Shown here: piece by piece, positions 42,658 through 51,988 of the stretch
Numbering within the stretch: the first letter of the stretch is position 1
Layout: each line of letters starts with the position of its first letter
Assembly (NCBI RefSeq): GCF_020782235.1
Contig: NZ_JAJGNO010000004.1
Coordinates: 310,001 to 374,000, forward strand
Length of the DNA stretch: 64,000 nucleotides
Direction: 5' to 3'
DNA from: Sphingobium naphthae
GTDB taxonomy: Bacteria; Pseudomonadota; Alphaproteobacteria; Sphingomonadales; Sphingomonadaceae
Translations under genes and position numbers: made by a program
The notes under the pieces: model-generated
What the model saw: only the letters and a program-made list of their open reading frames with translations
What the model was told of the DNA's origin: nothing
The model's database searches: none

Positions 42658-43575
42658 ATGCCGCCCGAACCCCCTCTCCCCCCAAAGCGCGCGCCGCGCC
42701 TGATGATCGGCCGGGCGGAGCTGGCGCTGATGGGCGCGACATTATTGTGGGGCGCGAGCTTCCTGATCGTCCATCATGCGGTGCGCGAGAGCGGCCCCTT
42801 CTTCTTCGTCGGGCTGCGCTTCGCGACGGCGGCGCTGGTGACGCTGCCGCTGGCGCTGCCGGCGCTCAAGGGGATTACGGGGCGCGAACTGCTGGCGGGC
42901 GCGATGATCGGGTTGTGCATCTTTGCCGGCTACTCCATGCAGACATGGGGACTGCAGACCATCAGCAGCAGCACTTCGGCCTTCATCACCGCCGCCTATG
43001 TGCCGCTGGTGCCGGTGTTGCAATGGGTCATCCTGTGGCGGCGGCCGCGACTGGCGAGCTGGATCGGGGTCGCGCTGGCGCTTGCCGGGCTGATGCTGAT
43101 CGCGGGTCCGGGCAAGGGGCTGGGCCTGGGCGTCGGCGAGACGGTGACGCTGGTCAGCACGCTGGCGATCGCGCTGGAGATCATCCTCATCAGCCTGTGG
43201 GCGGGCAAGGTCGATGTCGGGCGCGTGACGCTGGTGCAATTGACCGTGACGGCGCTGCTCGCCTTCGTCAGCATGGCGCCGGCGGGCGAGGCGGTGCCGA
43301 CGCTGACGATCCGGGTGCTGCTGTCGGCCTGCGGCCTGGGCGCGATGACGGCGCTGATCCAGTTCGTGATGAACTGGGCGCAGCGCACCGTGTCGCCGAC
43401 GCGCGCGACGCTGATCTATGCCGGCGAGCCGGTATGGGCGGGCGTCTTCGGCCGCATCGCGGGCGAAAGGCTGCCGCCCGCCGCTTTGCTGGGCGGGCTG
43501 CTGGTGGTGGCGGCGGTGATCGTCAGCGAACTGGACTTCGGCCGCCGGCGCAAGACGCCGCCGCCCGCAGGCTGA
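42658..43575 (+). CDS. EamA/DMT-family transporter
   Basis: 305 residues with ten predicted membrane helices in two EamA repeats. The first repeat begins ELALMGATLLWGASFLIVHHAV; the second carries TLVSTLAIALEIILISLW. The family exports metabolites or drugs; substrate unknown. The start at 42658 is preferred; a TTG at 42619 is in frame. It converges with the enoyl-CoA hydratase gene. Confidence 0.88.
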   Translation: MPPEPPLPPKRAPRLMIGRAELALMGATLLWGASFLIVHHAVRESGPFFFVGLRFATAALVTLPLALPALKGITGRELLAGAMIGLCIFAGYSMQTWGLQTISSSTSAFITAAYVPLVPVLQWVILWRRPRLASWIGVALALAGLMLIAGPGKGLGLGVGETVTLVSTLAIALEIILISLWAGKVDVGRVTLVQLTVTALLAFVSMAPAGEAVPTLTIRVLLSACGLGAMTALIQFVMNWAQRTVSPTRATLIYAGEPVWAGVFGRIAGERLPPAALLGGLLVVAAVIVSELDFGRRRKTPPPAG

Positions 43576-43579
43576 TCGC

Positions 43580-44338
43580 TCAGCCGCGCGGAAAGACCGG
43601 CGCGCGCTTTTCGAAGAAAGCGGTGAAGGCTTCGCGCGCTTCGGGCGAGGCCATGGCCTGGCGGAACAGCCGCGCTTCCTCCTCCATCCGGCGCGCGAGC
43701 AGCGCGGGATCGCCCTTCATCAGCCGGCGCGTCGCAGCGAGCGCCTGCGGTGGTTTCGCCATGAGGGCGGCCGCGCGAGCGCGGGCATGGTCGAGCAGCA
43801 GGTCGGCCGCGACCACGCCGGTCACCAGGCCGGCGCTGTCCGCGCCCTGCGCATCGAGCGGTTCGCCCAGCAACAGCATCGCCGCCGCCTTGGCATGACC
43901 CAGGATCGCGGGCGCGAGCAGGCTGGAGCCCGCTTCAGGCAAGAGCCCCAGATTGACGAAGGGCATGACGAAACGCGCGTCGGGCGCGGCATAGACAAGG
44001 TCGCAATGAAACAGCATCGTGGTGCCGACACCCACGGCAAGGCCCTGCACCGCCGCGACCAGCGGCTTGTCGAAGGCGGCGATCGCCTGGATGAAATCGA
44101 AGGCGGCCGCGCCCCCTTCGGGTCCGGCCATGAAGTCCGCAATGTCGTTGCCGGCGCAGAAGGCATCGCCGCGCCCCGCGATCAGCACCACGCCGATCTC
44201 CGGCCGCGCCGATGCGTCGGCCAACGCGGCGATCATGGCGCGGTACATGGCCGCGGTCAGCGCGTTTTTCTTGTCCGGTCGGTCGATCTGGATTTCCATC
44301 ACGCCCTGATCTTCGATGATCGCGATATGCTCGCTCAC
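43580..44338 (-). CDS. enoyl-CoA hydratase/isomerase family protein
   Basis: 252 residues of crotonase fold: IQIDRPDKKNALTAAMYRAMI, FCAGNDIADF (oxyanion-hole loop), AAVQGLAVGVGTTMLFHCDLVYA and FVNLGLLPEAGSSLL. Such enzymes hydrate or isomerise unsaturated acyl-CoAs. Specific substrate unknown. It is single, with no beta-oxidation partners adjacent. Confidence 0.9.
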   Translation of the reverse strand: MSEHIAIIEDQGVMEIQIDRPDKKNALTAAMYRAMIAALADASARPEIGVVLIAGRGDAFCAGNDIADFMAGPEGGAAAFDFIQAIAAFDKPLVAAVQGLAVGVGTTMLFHCDLVYAAPDARFVMPFVNLGLLPEAGSSLLAPAILGHAKAAAMLLLGEPLDAQGADSAGLVTGVVAADLLLDHARARAAALMAKPPQALAATRRLMKGDPALLARRMEEEARLFRQAMASPEAREAFTAFFEKRAPVFPRG

Positions 44339-44439
44339 GCCCGGCCTCTCCCTTGTTGCGGTGCAAGGGGAAATTGTTGGCGCAGTCCGGCGGCCGCGTC
44401 TATCCCCTGTCTTCCGATCATTGACCGCCGGATGAGCTG

Positions 44440-45429
44440 ATGAACCGATTGCGCCAAGCGCTCGACCCGTTTCTGCTGCTGCTGATCGCCACCGTCGCCC
44501 TAGCGTCCCTGCTGCCGGCGCGAGGGCAAGGCGCGCGCATCGCCGAGGGCGTGGCGGATGCGGGCATCGTGCTGCTTTTTTTCCTGCATGGGGCGAAATT
44601 GTCGCGCAAGGCGATCTGGGACGGGGCGCGGGCCTGGCGATTGCATGGCGCGACGCTGGCGACGACCTTCCTGCTGTTCCCCGCCATGGGCTGGCTGCTC
44701 AGCCGATTCGGACCGGTGCCCGGCGACATGCGCGCGGGGCTGCTGTTCCTGACGCTGCTGCCATCGACCGTGCAATCCTCCATCGCCTTTACCGCGATCG
44801 CGCGCGGCAATGTGGCGGCCGCCGTCGTCAGCGCGTCCTTTTCCAACCTGCTGGGCATCGTCCTCACGCCGCTGCTGGTCGCGCTGCTGATGCAGCGGAG
44901 CGGCGGCGGAAGCCTGGTTTCGCTGTCGGCGGTCGAGGCGATCGTGGCGCAGCTGCTGCTGCCCTTTGCTCTCGGGCATATGCTGCGGCCATGGATCGGC
45001 GCCTTCATCGAGCGGCACCGGGCGATGATCGGTCGGGTGGACCGGGGATCGATCCTGCTGGTCGTCTATGCCGCCTTTTCCGCAGCGGTGGTCGAGGGAC
45101 TGTGGCACAAGGTGTCGCAGGGCGAGTTGCTGGCGCTGGTGGCGCTGTCGGTGGCGATGCTGAGCGCGATCCTGCTGTGCACCTATGGTCTGGGGCGGCT
45201 GATCGGCCTGTCGCGCGAGGATGCGATCGTGCTGCAATTTTGCGGGTCGAAGAAGAGCCTGGCGTCGGGCGTGCCGATGGCGGGCGTGCTGTTTCCGGCG
45301 GCGGCGGTGGGGCCGATCCTGCTGCCGGTCATGATCTTTCACCAGATCCAGCTGATGGCCTGCGCCTGGCTGGCGCGGCGCTATGGCGCGCGCCCGCTGG
45401 AGGAGGCGTCGTTGGCGCCGGCGGAGTAG
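44440..45429 (+). CDS. bile acid:sodium symporter family protein (SBF-like)
   Basis: 329 residues with about ten membrane helices. DAGIVLLFFLHGAKLSRKAIWDG, FLTLLPSTVQSSIAFTAIARGNVAAAVVSASFSNLLG and FCGSKKSLASGVPMA are the SBF/YfeH-type landmarks, with the conserved unwound crossover regions. Substrate unknown. It is divergent from the hydratase gene and 4 bases ahead of the phosphoribosyltransferase. Confidence 0.88.
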   Translation: MNRLRQALDPFLLLLIATVALASLLPARGQGARIAEGVADAGIVLLFFLHGAKLSRKAIWDGARAWRLHGATLATTFLLFPAMGWLLSRFGPVPGDMRAGLLFLTLLPSTVQSSIAFTAIARGNVAAAVVSASFSNLLGIVLTPLLVALLMQRSGGGSLVSLSAVEAIVAQLLLPFALGHMLRPWIGAFIERHRAMIGRVDRGSILLVVYAAFSAAVVEGLWHKVSQGELLALVALSVAMLSAILLCTYGLGRLIGLSREDAIVLQFCGSKKSLASGVPMAGVLFPAAAVGPILLPVMIFHQIQLMACAWLARRYGARPLEEASLAPAE

Positions 45430-45433
45430 CGCC

Positions 45434-45949
45434 ATGCCCGAGCCGATCCTGACCGACATCGTGATGGAGCGCTATCTGGCGCAGATCGAGGCGCTAGCCG
45501 ATGCGGTGGTCGCGTCGCGCTGGCGGCCCGACTGGATCGTGGGCGTGGGCCGCGGCGGACTGGCGCCGGCGACATGGCTGAGCCATGCGCTGGGGCGGCC
45601 GATGCTGTCGGTCGACCTGTCGGCGCAGCTGCCGGCCTTTGCCGACGCGCTGCTGGATGCGCTTCGCCAGCGGACCGAGGCGGGCGAGCGGCTGCTGGTG
45701 GTGGACGACATCAATGACAGCGGCCGCACGATCCTGCGCCTGCGCGCCGCGCTGGGCGATGCGGATGCGGCGATGCTGCGGGTCGCCGTGCTGATCGACA
45801 ATGTCCGGTCGGGCGCGCGGGTCGACTATAGCGCCGAGACGATCGATCGAGCGGTGACCAAGGACTGGTTCGTCTTTCCCTGGGAAAAGATGGCGAGCCG
45901 GGCCAGCATCCTGGCCGACTGGGGCGAGGAGCCGGATCGCACCGCCTGA
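45434..45949 (+). CDS. purine-type phosphoribosyltransferase
   Basis: 171 residues. The PRPP-binding motif LLVVDDINDSGRTI lies at about residues 93-106, with the N-terminal IVGVGRGGLAPATWLSHAL strand-loop. This resembles bacterial xanthine/hypoxanthine phosphoribosyltransferases, which salvage purine bases to nucleotides; the base is not determined. The start at 45434 lies 4 bases after the upstream transporter stop, so the two are probably co-transcribed. Confidence 0.86.
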   Translation: MPEPILTDIVMERYLAQIEALADAVVASRWRPDWIVGVGRGGLAPATWLSHALGRPMLSVDLSAQLPAFADALLDALRQRTEAGERLLVVDDINDSGRTILRLRAALGDADAAMLRVAVLIDNVRSGARVDYSAETIDRAVTKDWFVFPWEKMASRASILADWGEEPDRTA

Positions 45950-46043
45950 CCAATGCAGACAGCGAAAGCGACAAGTGTATCGACTTTGCTTAGGCTGCTA
46001 ATTATACGATCGTAAAGTTTCTGGCGGCAGAGGGGCAAGGGGC

Positions 46044-47648
46044 ATGGGCGAGCGCTATGACGCCGTCATCATCGGCGGCGGGCATAATGGGCTGGTCTGC
46101 GCCTTTTACCTGGCGCGGGCGGGGTACAAGGTGCGCATCCTGGAGCGGCGGGCCGTCGTCGGCGGCGCGGCAGTGACCGAGGAATTCCATCCCGGCTTCC
46201 GCAATTCCACCGCCAGCTACACGGTCAGCCTGCTCAATCCCAAGGTCATTCGCGACATGCGGCTGGTGGAGCAGGGCTATCGCGTGATCGAGCGCCCGGT
46301 CAGCAATTTCCTGCCGCTGCCCGATGGCCAATATCTGACGCTGGGCGGCGGCATCGCGCAGAGCCAGGCGCAGTTCGCCAAGTTCAGCCGCAGCGACGCC
46401 GCCGCCCTGCCCGCTTATTATGACGCGCTGGAGCGAGTGGCGGACATAGTGCGCGATCTGGTGCTGCAAAGTCCGCCCAATGTCGGCGACGGCATGGACA
46501 TGGTCGTCGCCGCGTTGCGCCAGGGCCGGCGGATCGCCGGGCTGACGATCGAGCAGCAGCGCGACGCGCTGGACCTGTTCACCAAGTCGGCGCGCGGCTT
46601 CCTGGATGGCTGGTTCGAAAGCGACCCGGTCAAGGCCGTGTTCGGTTTCGACGCGGTGGTCGGCAATTATGCGTCGCCCGACACGCCCGGCAGCGCCTAT
46701 GTGCTGCTGCACCATGTGTTCGGCGAGGTGAACGGGAAGAAGGGCGCCTGGGGCCATGTGGTGGGCGGCATGGGCGCGATCACGCAGGCGATGGCGCGCG
46801 TGGTCGGCGCGATGGGCGTGGAGATCAGCCTAGAGGCGCCGGTCGCGCGCGTGCTGGTGGAGGGCGACCGGGCGGTCGGCGTGCGGCTGGAGAGTGGGGA
46901 AGAGGTGATCGGCCGCACGGTGATCGCCAATGTCGGGCCCAAGCTGCTGTACGAGCGGATGATGGACCCGGCCGACCTGCCGAGCGATTTCGTGAAGCGC
47001 ATCAAGGGCTTTCGCACCGGGTCGGGCACGTTCCGGATGAATGTAGCGCTGTCGGACCTGCCCGATTTCACCTGCCTGCCCGGCGCGGGCGCGCATCACC
47101 AGTCGGGCATCATCATCGCGCCGAGCCTGGAGTATATGGACCGCGCCTTCATGGACGCGAAGCGCGAGGGCTGGTCGCGCCAGCCGATCGTCGAGATGCT
47201 GATCCCGTCCACGGTGGACGAGAGCCTGGCCCCGGCGGGGCGCCATGTCGCCAGCCTCTTCTGCCAGCAATTCGCGCCGCAATTGCCCGACGGCCGCAGC
47301 TGGGATGAGGCGCGGGAGGCGGCGGCCGATCATATCATCGCCACGGTCGACGCCTATGCGCCGGGCTTTGCCCGCAGCGTGATCGCGCGGCAAATCCACT
47401 CGCCGCTCGACCTGGAGCGCAATTTCGGCCTGGTCGACGGCGACATCATGCACGGCAAGCTGACGCTGGACCAGATGTGGGCGGCGCGGCCGGTGCTGGG
47501 CCATGGCGGCTATCGCGGGCCGGTGCGCGGCCTTTATATGTGCGGGGCGGGCACGCATCCGGGGGGCGGCGTCACCGGCGCGCCGGGCCATAATGCGGCG
47601 CGCGCGGTGCTGAAGGACGGGACGCTGTGGCGGCGCTGGCGCGGCTGA
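46044..47648 (+). CDS. FAD-dependent oxidoreductase, phytoene-desaturase/PYROXD2-like
   Basis: 534 residues. The FAD-binding GGGHNGLVCAFYLARAGYKV with LERRAVVGGAA follows directly from the N-terminus, and the C-terminal dinucleotide loop GLYMCGAGTHPGGGVTGAPGHNAA is characteristic of this amine-oxidase/phytoene-dehydrogenase-like family. Substrate unknown; no carotenoid synthase genes are nearby, so carotenoid chemistry is not supported. It converges with emrB, 12 bases apart. Confidence 0.88.
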   Translation: MGERYDAVIIGGGHNGLVCAFYLARAGYKVRILERRAVVGGAAVTEEFHPGFRNSTASYTVSLLNPKVIRDMRLVEQGYRVIERPVSNFLPLPDGQYLTLGGGIAQSQAQFAKFSRSDAAALPAYYDALERVADIVRDLVLQSPPNVGDGMDMVVAALRQGRRIAGLTIEQQRDALDLFTKSARGFLDGWFESDPVKAVFGFDAVVGNYASPDTPGSAYVLLHHVFGEVNGKKGAWGHVVGGMGAITQAMARVVGAMGVEISLEAPVARVLVEGDRAVGVRLESGEEVIGRTVIANVGPKLLYERMMDPADLPSDFVKRIKGFRTGSGTFRMNVALSDLPDFTCLPGAGAHHQSGIIIAPSLEYMDRAFMDAKREGWSRQPIVEMLIPSTVDESLAPAGRHVASLFCQQFAPQLPDGRSWDEAREAAADHIIATVDAYAPGFARSVIARQIHSPLDLERNFGLVDGDIMHGKLTLDQMWAARPVLGHGGYRGPVRGLYMCGAGTHPGGGVTGAPGHNAARAVLKDGTLWRRWRG

Positions 47649-47660
47649 CCCGCCGCCGCG

Positions 47661-49190
47661 TCAATGCGCGGCGGAGGTATCCACCTTGCCCACAGGCTTG
47701 GGCGCGAGCCAGACGATGGCGGCGGCGATGAAGAGGATGATCGCCGAGATGAAGAAGACATGGTCGATCGCGATCACGGTCGCTTCCTGCTCCACGATAT
47801 TGGCGACCATCTGCCTGATCTGGTCGGGCGACAGGCCCATCGACGACAGCAGCGACTGGGTCTGTTCGGGCTGAAGCACGCGCGTCATTTCCGCGCGCGA
47901 GACGCGCTGGGAATCGCCCCATTCGGTCAACACCAGCGATGTCGCGATGGCGGTCGCCATGGTGCGCACGAAATTCTGCAGGCCCGCCGCCGACGCGGTT
48001 TCGCTGGGCAGGACCGAGCCCAGGCTGAGCGTCGTCAGCGGGATGAAGAAGAAGGGCAGCGCGAACCCCTGGATGAATTGCGGCAAGGCCATGCCGTAGA
48101 AGTCGATGCCGCTGGTCCAGTGGGCGCGCCAGAGCGACATGATGCCGATCCAGGCGACCGCGCAGGAAATGAGCAGGCGCGGATCGACCTTTTCCATCAT
48201 GCGCGCGGCGACGGGCGCGGTGAAGAGCGCCGCCATGGCGGTGAGCGCGGTGACGATGCCGGCCCAGGTCGCGGTATAGCCCATCGACATTTGCAGCCAT
48301 TGAGGAATGACGACGATGCTGGCGAAATAGGAGCCGAAGCAGAGCGACAGGGTGAAGAGCGCGGAGCTGAAGCCGACATGGCGGAACACGCGCAAGTCGA
48401 CGACGGGATGTTCCTCCGTCAATTCCCAGATGATGAAGACGCAAAAGCCGATCGCGGCCATGATCGCCAGCGCGACGATGGTGGGATCGGCGAACCAGTC
48501 ATGGTCGCGACCGATGTCCAGCATGATCTGAAGGCAGCCGATCCAGAAGACCAGCAGCGCCAGGCCGATCTTGTCGATGCGCACCTTGGCGGTTTCGGTT
48601 TCCACCGGCCGCAGCAGCGCCTGCGCGGCGAACACGCACAACACCGCGATCGGCAGGTTGATGAAGAAGATCCAGTGCCAGCTCCAATTGTCGCTAATAT
48701 AGCCGCCCACGATCGGCCCGAGCGCCGGACCCATCAATGTGGTCATCGCCCACATGCCCATGGCGCGGCCGCGCGCTTCGGGCGGGAAGATGCGCATCAG
48801 CAGCGTCTGCGACATGGGCATGATCGGCCCGCCGCAAATGCCCTGGCCGATGCGGCAGGCAACCAGCATGCCAAGCGTCGACGAAAGGCCGCACAGCACC
48901 GAGAAGAGGCCGAAGCCAGCCATGGCGAGCGTGAAGACGCGCACCACGCCGAAGCGTTGGGCAAGCCAGCCGGTCAGCGGCACACAGATCGCCTCCGCCA
49001 CCGCATAGGAGGTGATGATCCACGTCCCCTGATCGGGCGAGATGCCGAGATTGCCCGCGATGTGCGGCACGGAGACGTTGGCGATCGTCAGGTCGAGCAC
49101 GACCATCAGATTGCTGAGCGCCAGCACCAGCCCGGCCAGCGTCCGGGTGCGCGGCGAGAGCCGCGAGAAGATGTCGTCTTCGCCCGCCAT
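47661..49190 (-). CDS. emrB: DHA2-family MFS multidrug exporter, EmrB-like
   Basis: 509 residues with 14 predicted membrane helices. Motifs are LDLTIANVSVPHIAGNLG in helix 1, GWLAQRFGVVRVF (motif A), and RIGQGICGGPIMPMSQTLLM (motif C-like). As the third gene of an operon with a periplasmic adaptor and an outer-membrane channel, it is the inner-membrane pump of a tripartite exporter driven by the proton gradient. Confidence 0.92.
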   Translation of the reverse strand: MAGEDDIFSRLSPRTRTLAGLVLALSNLMVVLDLTIANVSVPHIAGNLGISPDQGTWIITSYAVAEAICVPLTGWLAQRFGVVRVFTLAMAGFGLFSVLCGLSSTLGMLVACRIGQGICGGPIMPMSQTLLMRIFPPEARGRAMGMWAMTTLMGPALGPIVGGYISDNWSWHWIFFINLPIAVLCVFAAQALLRPVETETAKVRIDKIGLALLVFWIGCLQIMLDIGRDHDWFADPTIVALAIMAAIGFCVFIIWELTEEHPVVDLRVFRHVGFSSALFTLSLCFGSYFASIVVIPQWLQMSMGYTATWAGIVTALTAMAALFTAPVAARMMEKVDPRLLISCAVAWIGIMSLWRAHWTSGIDFYGMALPQFIQGFALPFFFIPLTTLSLGSVLPSETASAAGLQNFVRTMATAIATSLVLTEWGDSQRVSRAEMTRVLQPEQTQSLLSSMGLSPDQIRQMVANIVEQEATVIAIDHVFFISAIILFIAAAIVWLAPKPVGKVDTSAAH

Positions 49191-49207
49191 GCCGCGCGCT
49201 CCCCTGC

Positions 49208-50377
49208 TCAGTCCGCCGCCAGGTCGATCTCGACTTCCATCGAGAGGCCGACGCGCAGCGGGTGCGCGGCCAGTTCCTTCGGATCCAGTTCGATCCGCAG
49301 CGGCAGGCGCTGCACCACCTTGATCCAGTTGCCGGTCGCATTCTGCGCCGGGATCAGCGACATGGACGATCCGGTGCCGCCCGAGAAGCCGACGACCTTG
49401 CCATGATAGACGACGTCGCCGCCATAGAGGTCGGACTTCACTTCGGCCGGCATGCCGATGCGCACGTCGCGCAGCTGCCGCTCCTTGAAATTGGCGTCGA
49501 CATAGACCTGCGAAAGCGGGACGATGGTCATGATCGGGCTGCCCTGCGCCACGCGCTGGCCGACCTGCACCTGCCGCTTGGTGATCACGCCATCGATGGG
49601 GGCGCGGATGACCGTGCGTTCGAGGTCGAGCTTGGCGGAATCGAGCCGGGCCTTGGCGGCCATGACGGCGGGATCGGTGTCTTCGGTCGATCCGCGCACC
49701 AGCGCCTGGTTCGCCTCCAGCTGGCCGGTGGCGGCGCCGCGCGTCGCTTCGGCGGTCTTGACGCCGGCCTGGGCCAGGCGCAGCGCCGCCTGGGCGCTGG
49801 CGAAGGTCTTGCGCGCGGCGGTGACTTCGTCGCCCGACACGGCGCCGTCATCGACCAGCGCTTCGCGGCGCTGCAGGTCGATGCGCGCCTTTTCGAGGTC
49901 CGCCTGGGCGGTGGCGAGCTGCGCGCGCGCCTGCACGATGTCCGCGCCCCGCGCCTCCACCTGGGCGGCGAGCGATTCGCTGGTCGCGGCGGTCTGACGG
50001 AAGCGGCGGCGCGCCTCGGCCAGATCGGCCTGCGCCTGCGCCACGGCGATTTCCATGTTGGTGGGATCGAGCTTGACGAGGATGTCGCCCTTCTTGACCG
50101 CCTGCGTGTCGCTGACCAGCACTTCGATCGCCTGCGCGCCGACGAGCGGCGTCACCTGCGCCATTTCCGCGTTCACATAGGCATTGTCGGTGCTGATATG
50201 GTTGCGGCCGAACAGCAGATACCAGGCGCCCCACAGCAAGGCGACGACCAGCACGAGCAGGCCGAGCCGGATCAGCCATTTGCGGCGGGCGCCGTTGCGC
50301 TGTTCCTGCGGCGCATCGTTCGCCTGCGCGGTCGGATCGCTGGTCCGGGCGGTGTTTTCGGGTTCGGCGTCAGCCAT
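49208..50377 (-). CDS. emrA: HlyD/EmrA-type membrane-fusion adaptor
   Basis: 389 residues. A disordered N-terminus, one membrane helix (about residues 35-55: LGLLVLVVALLWGAWYLLF), a barrel-sandwich half (HISTDNAYVNAEMAQVTPLV), a long coiled-coil hairpin (about 100-220), then the lipoyl and beta-barrel part (APIDGVITKRQVQVGQRV). It bridges EmrB and the channel. The start overlaps the channel gene end by 8 nt. Confidence 0.92.
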   Translation of the reverse strand: MADAEPENTARTSDPTAQANDAPQEQRNGARRKWLIRLGLLVLVVALLWGAWYLLFGRNHISTDNAYVNAEMAQVTPLVGAQAIEVLVSDTQAVKKGDILVKLDPTNMEIAVAQAQADLAEARRRFRQTAATSESLAAQVEARGADIVQARAQLATAQADLEKARIDLQRREALVDDGAVSGDEVTAARKTFASAQAALRLAQAGVKTAEATRGAATGQLEANQALVRGSTEDTDPAVMAAKARLDSAKLDLERTVIRAPIDGVITKRQVQVGQRVAQGSPIMTIVPLSQVYVDANFKERQLRDVRIGMPAEVKSDLYGGDVVYHGKVVGFSGGTGSSMSLIPAQNATGNWIKVVQRLPLRIELDPKELAAHPLRVGLSMEVEIDLAAD

Positions 50378-51869
50378 CGATGTCGTCCTTGGGCAATGCG
50401 GCGCTGGCGGTGAAACCGCCGCCCAGCGCACGGATGAGGGCAATGTCGAGCGAGAAGGCGCTGGCTTCCAGATCAGAAACCGCGCGCTGGGCGGCGAGCA
50501 GCTGATCCTCGACGTTCAGCACGTCGATATAGGGGGACAGCCCGCCCTTGTAGCGTTTCTGCGCCACATCATAGGCATCGCGCGAGGCGGCGAAGGCGGC
50601 GCGCGCGTCGGCGAGGCGCTGTTCCAGCGCGCGGCGGCTGGTGACCGCGTCGGCCACTTCCTGATAGGCGGTGAGAACGGTCTTGTCGTAATTGGCGACC
50701 GCCTGGTCATAGACGGCGCGGGCGTTGCGATATTGCCCGCGCAGCGCGCCGCCGTGGAAGATCGGCAGGCTGATCGCCGGGCCGGCATTGCCGAAGATCG
50801 AATCCTTCTTGAACAGGGTATCGATGAAGGGCGACGGGCCGCCCGATGCGCCGGTGCCGGTGAAGACGGTGTTGTAGCCGAGCGACTGGACGCCGATCAG
50901 CGCGCTGAGGCGCACCGCGGGGAAGAAGTCGGCGCGGGCCACCTTGATCCGCTTCGCCGCCGCTTCGGTGCGTGCGAGCGCCGCGGCGATATCCGGCCGG
51001 CGCGCGACCAGATTGGTCGTGACGTCCGCGGGCAGGCCGAGCGGCGACAACTGCCCTTCGCTGGGCCGGGTGATCGACAGGCCGCGATCGGGGCCGGCGC
51101 CGATCAGCGCCGCGATCTGATGCTGGCGCAGGGCGATGGCGAGCTTCGCGCCGGCGAGCTGCGCCTTGGCCGAGGATACGGTGGCGTCGGCCTGGCGCAC
51201 GCTGCCGCGCGTTTCCAGGCCATTGGCGCGCCGATCGGCGGCGAGCTTCTGGCTGGCGAGGCGAATGTCGAGCGTGCGCTGCTGCACCTCCGCTTCGTCA
51301 TAGAGGCGCGCCAGATCGGCATAGGCGTCGGCGATGCCGGTGGTGAGCGCGAGCCGCGCCTGGCGTGCGTCGATCTCCGCCGCGCGCGCATCCGACGTGG
51401 CCGCCGCGAGCGCCGCCTTGTTCTTGCCCCAGAGGTCGAGGTCGAAATTGAGGTCGAGCGCCACCCGCCCCGTGCCGAGCCAGCCCTGCGGCACGAATTC
51501 CTTGGGCAGGCCCATATTATAGCTCTGCTTGGTGGCGTTGGCGCTCGCGTCCAGATCAGCCGACGGGAGCGTCGCGGCGCCGGCCTGCTGCGCCATCGCC
51601 TGGGCCTGGCGGAAGCGCGCGGCGGCGATCGCCATGTCGGGGGCGTTCCGCAGCCCCTCCTCGATCAGCGCGGTGAGTTGCGGATCGCCATAGGCGGTCC
51701 ACCAGTCGTCCGCCGGCCAGGCGGCCTGCGGCGCGCTTAGGCTCTGCTGCGCTTCGACGCTCTGCGCCGAGCGAATCGCGGGTTCAGGACCCAGATCGGG
51801 AACCGCGGCGCAGCCCGACAGCAGCATCGCCACCGTCGTCGCCAGCATCGCGCGGGAGGAAAAAGCCAT
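50370..51869 (-). CDS. NodT-family outer-membrane efflux channel lipoprotein
   Basis: 499 residues. The lipobox LSGC follows a signal peptide; the two OEP repeats are visible (LIEEGLRNAPDMAIAAARFRQAQAMAQQ; ARRPDIAAALARTEAAAKRIKVARADFFPAVRLS). It is a TolC-like trimeric channel. Alternative in-frame starts exist at 51884 and 51932; 51869 is preferred since it has GGTGAG upstream. First gene of the efflux operon, downstream of a TetR-type operator. Confidence 0.9.
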   Translation of the reverse strand: MAFSSRAMLATTVAMLLSGCAAVPDLGPEPAIRSAQSVEAQQSLSAPQAAWPADDWWTAYGDPQLTALIEEGLRNAPDMAIAAARFRQAQAMAQQAGAATLPSADLDASANATKQSYNMGLPKEFVPQGWLGTGRVALDLNFDLDLWGKNKAALAAATSDARAAEIDARQARLALTTGIADAYADLARLYDEAEVQQRTLDIRLASQKLAADRRANGLETRGSVRQADATVSSAKAQLAGAKLAIALRQHQIAALIGAGPDRGLSITRPSEGQLSPLGLPADVTTNLVARRPDIAAALARTEAAAKRIKVARADFFPAVRLSALIGVQSLGYNTVFTGTGASGGPSPFIDTLFKKDSIFGNAGPAISLPIFHGGALRGQYRNARAVYDQAVANYDKTVLTAYQEVADAVTSRRALEQRLADARAAFAASRDAYDVAQKRYKGGLSPYIDVLNVEDQLLAAQRAVSDLEASAFSLDIALIRALGGGFTASAALPKDDIDG

Positions 51870-51891
51870 GCGACTCACCGCCATAACAAAC

Positions 51892-51907
51892 CGTACCATC
51901 CAGTATG
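51892..51907. promoter_or_regulatory. TetR-type operator 1 (efflux operon side)
   Basis: Read on the minus strand, CATACTGGATGGTACG matches operator 2 at 13 of 16 positions. Inverted half-sites CGTAC and GTATG flank 6 bases. CATACT could be the -10 of the efflux operon, about 33 bases before its start codon. Confidence 0.7.
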
Positions 51908-51936
51908 AAAAGCGCCATTGCGCCGCTCGCATGTGC

Positions 51937-51965
51937 TTGTCAACAGGAATAGCGTACTCTATGGT
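51937..51965 (+). promoter_or_regulatory. candidate tetR promoter
   Basis: TTGTCA (51937-51942), 17-base spacer, TATGGT (51960-51965). The -10 lies inside operator 2, and the start codon follows about 24 bases later. Confidence 0.55.
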
Positions 51966-51968
51966 ACG
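51953..51968. promoter_or_regulatory. TetR-type operator 2 (regulator side)
   Basis: CGTACTCTATGGTACG contains inverted half-sites CGTAC and GTACG around 6 bases and overlaps the tetR -10. It is the closer-to-consensus copy of operator 1. Confidence 0.75.
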
Positions 51969-51988
51969 ATTTTATGACGGAGAGCGAG

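Noticed and set aside
46044..47648. Carotenoid phytoene desaturase
   Set aside because: The fold is related, but no crtB/crtY or other carotenoid genes are nearby and the family includes many non-carotenoid members.
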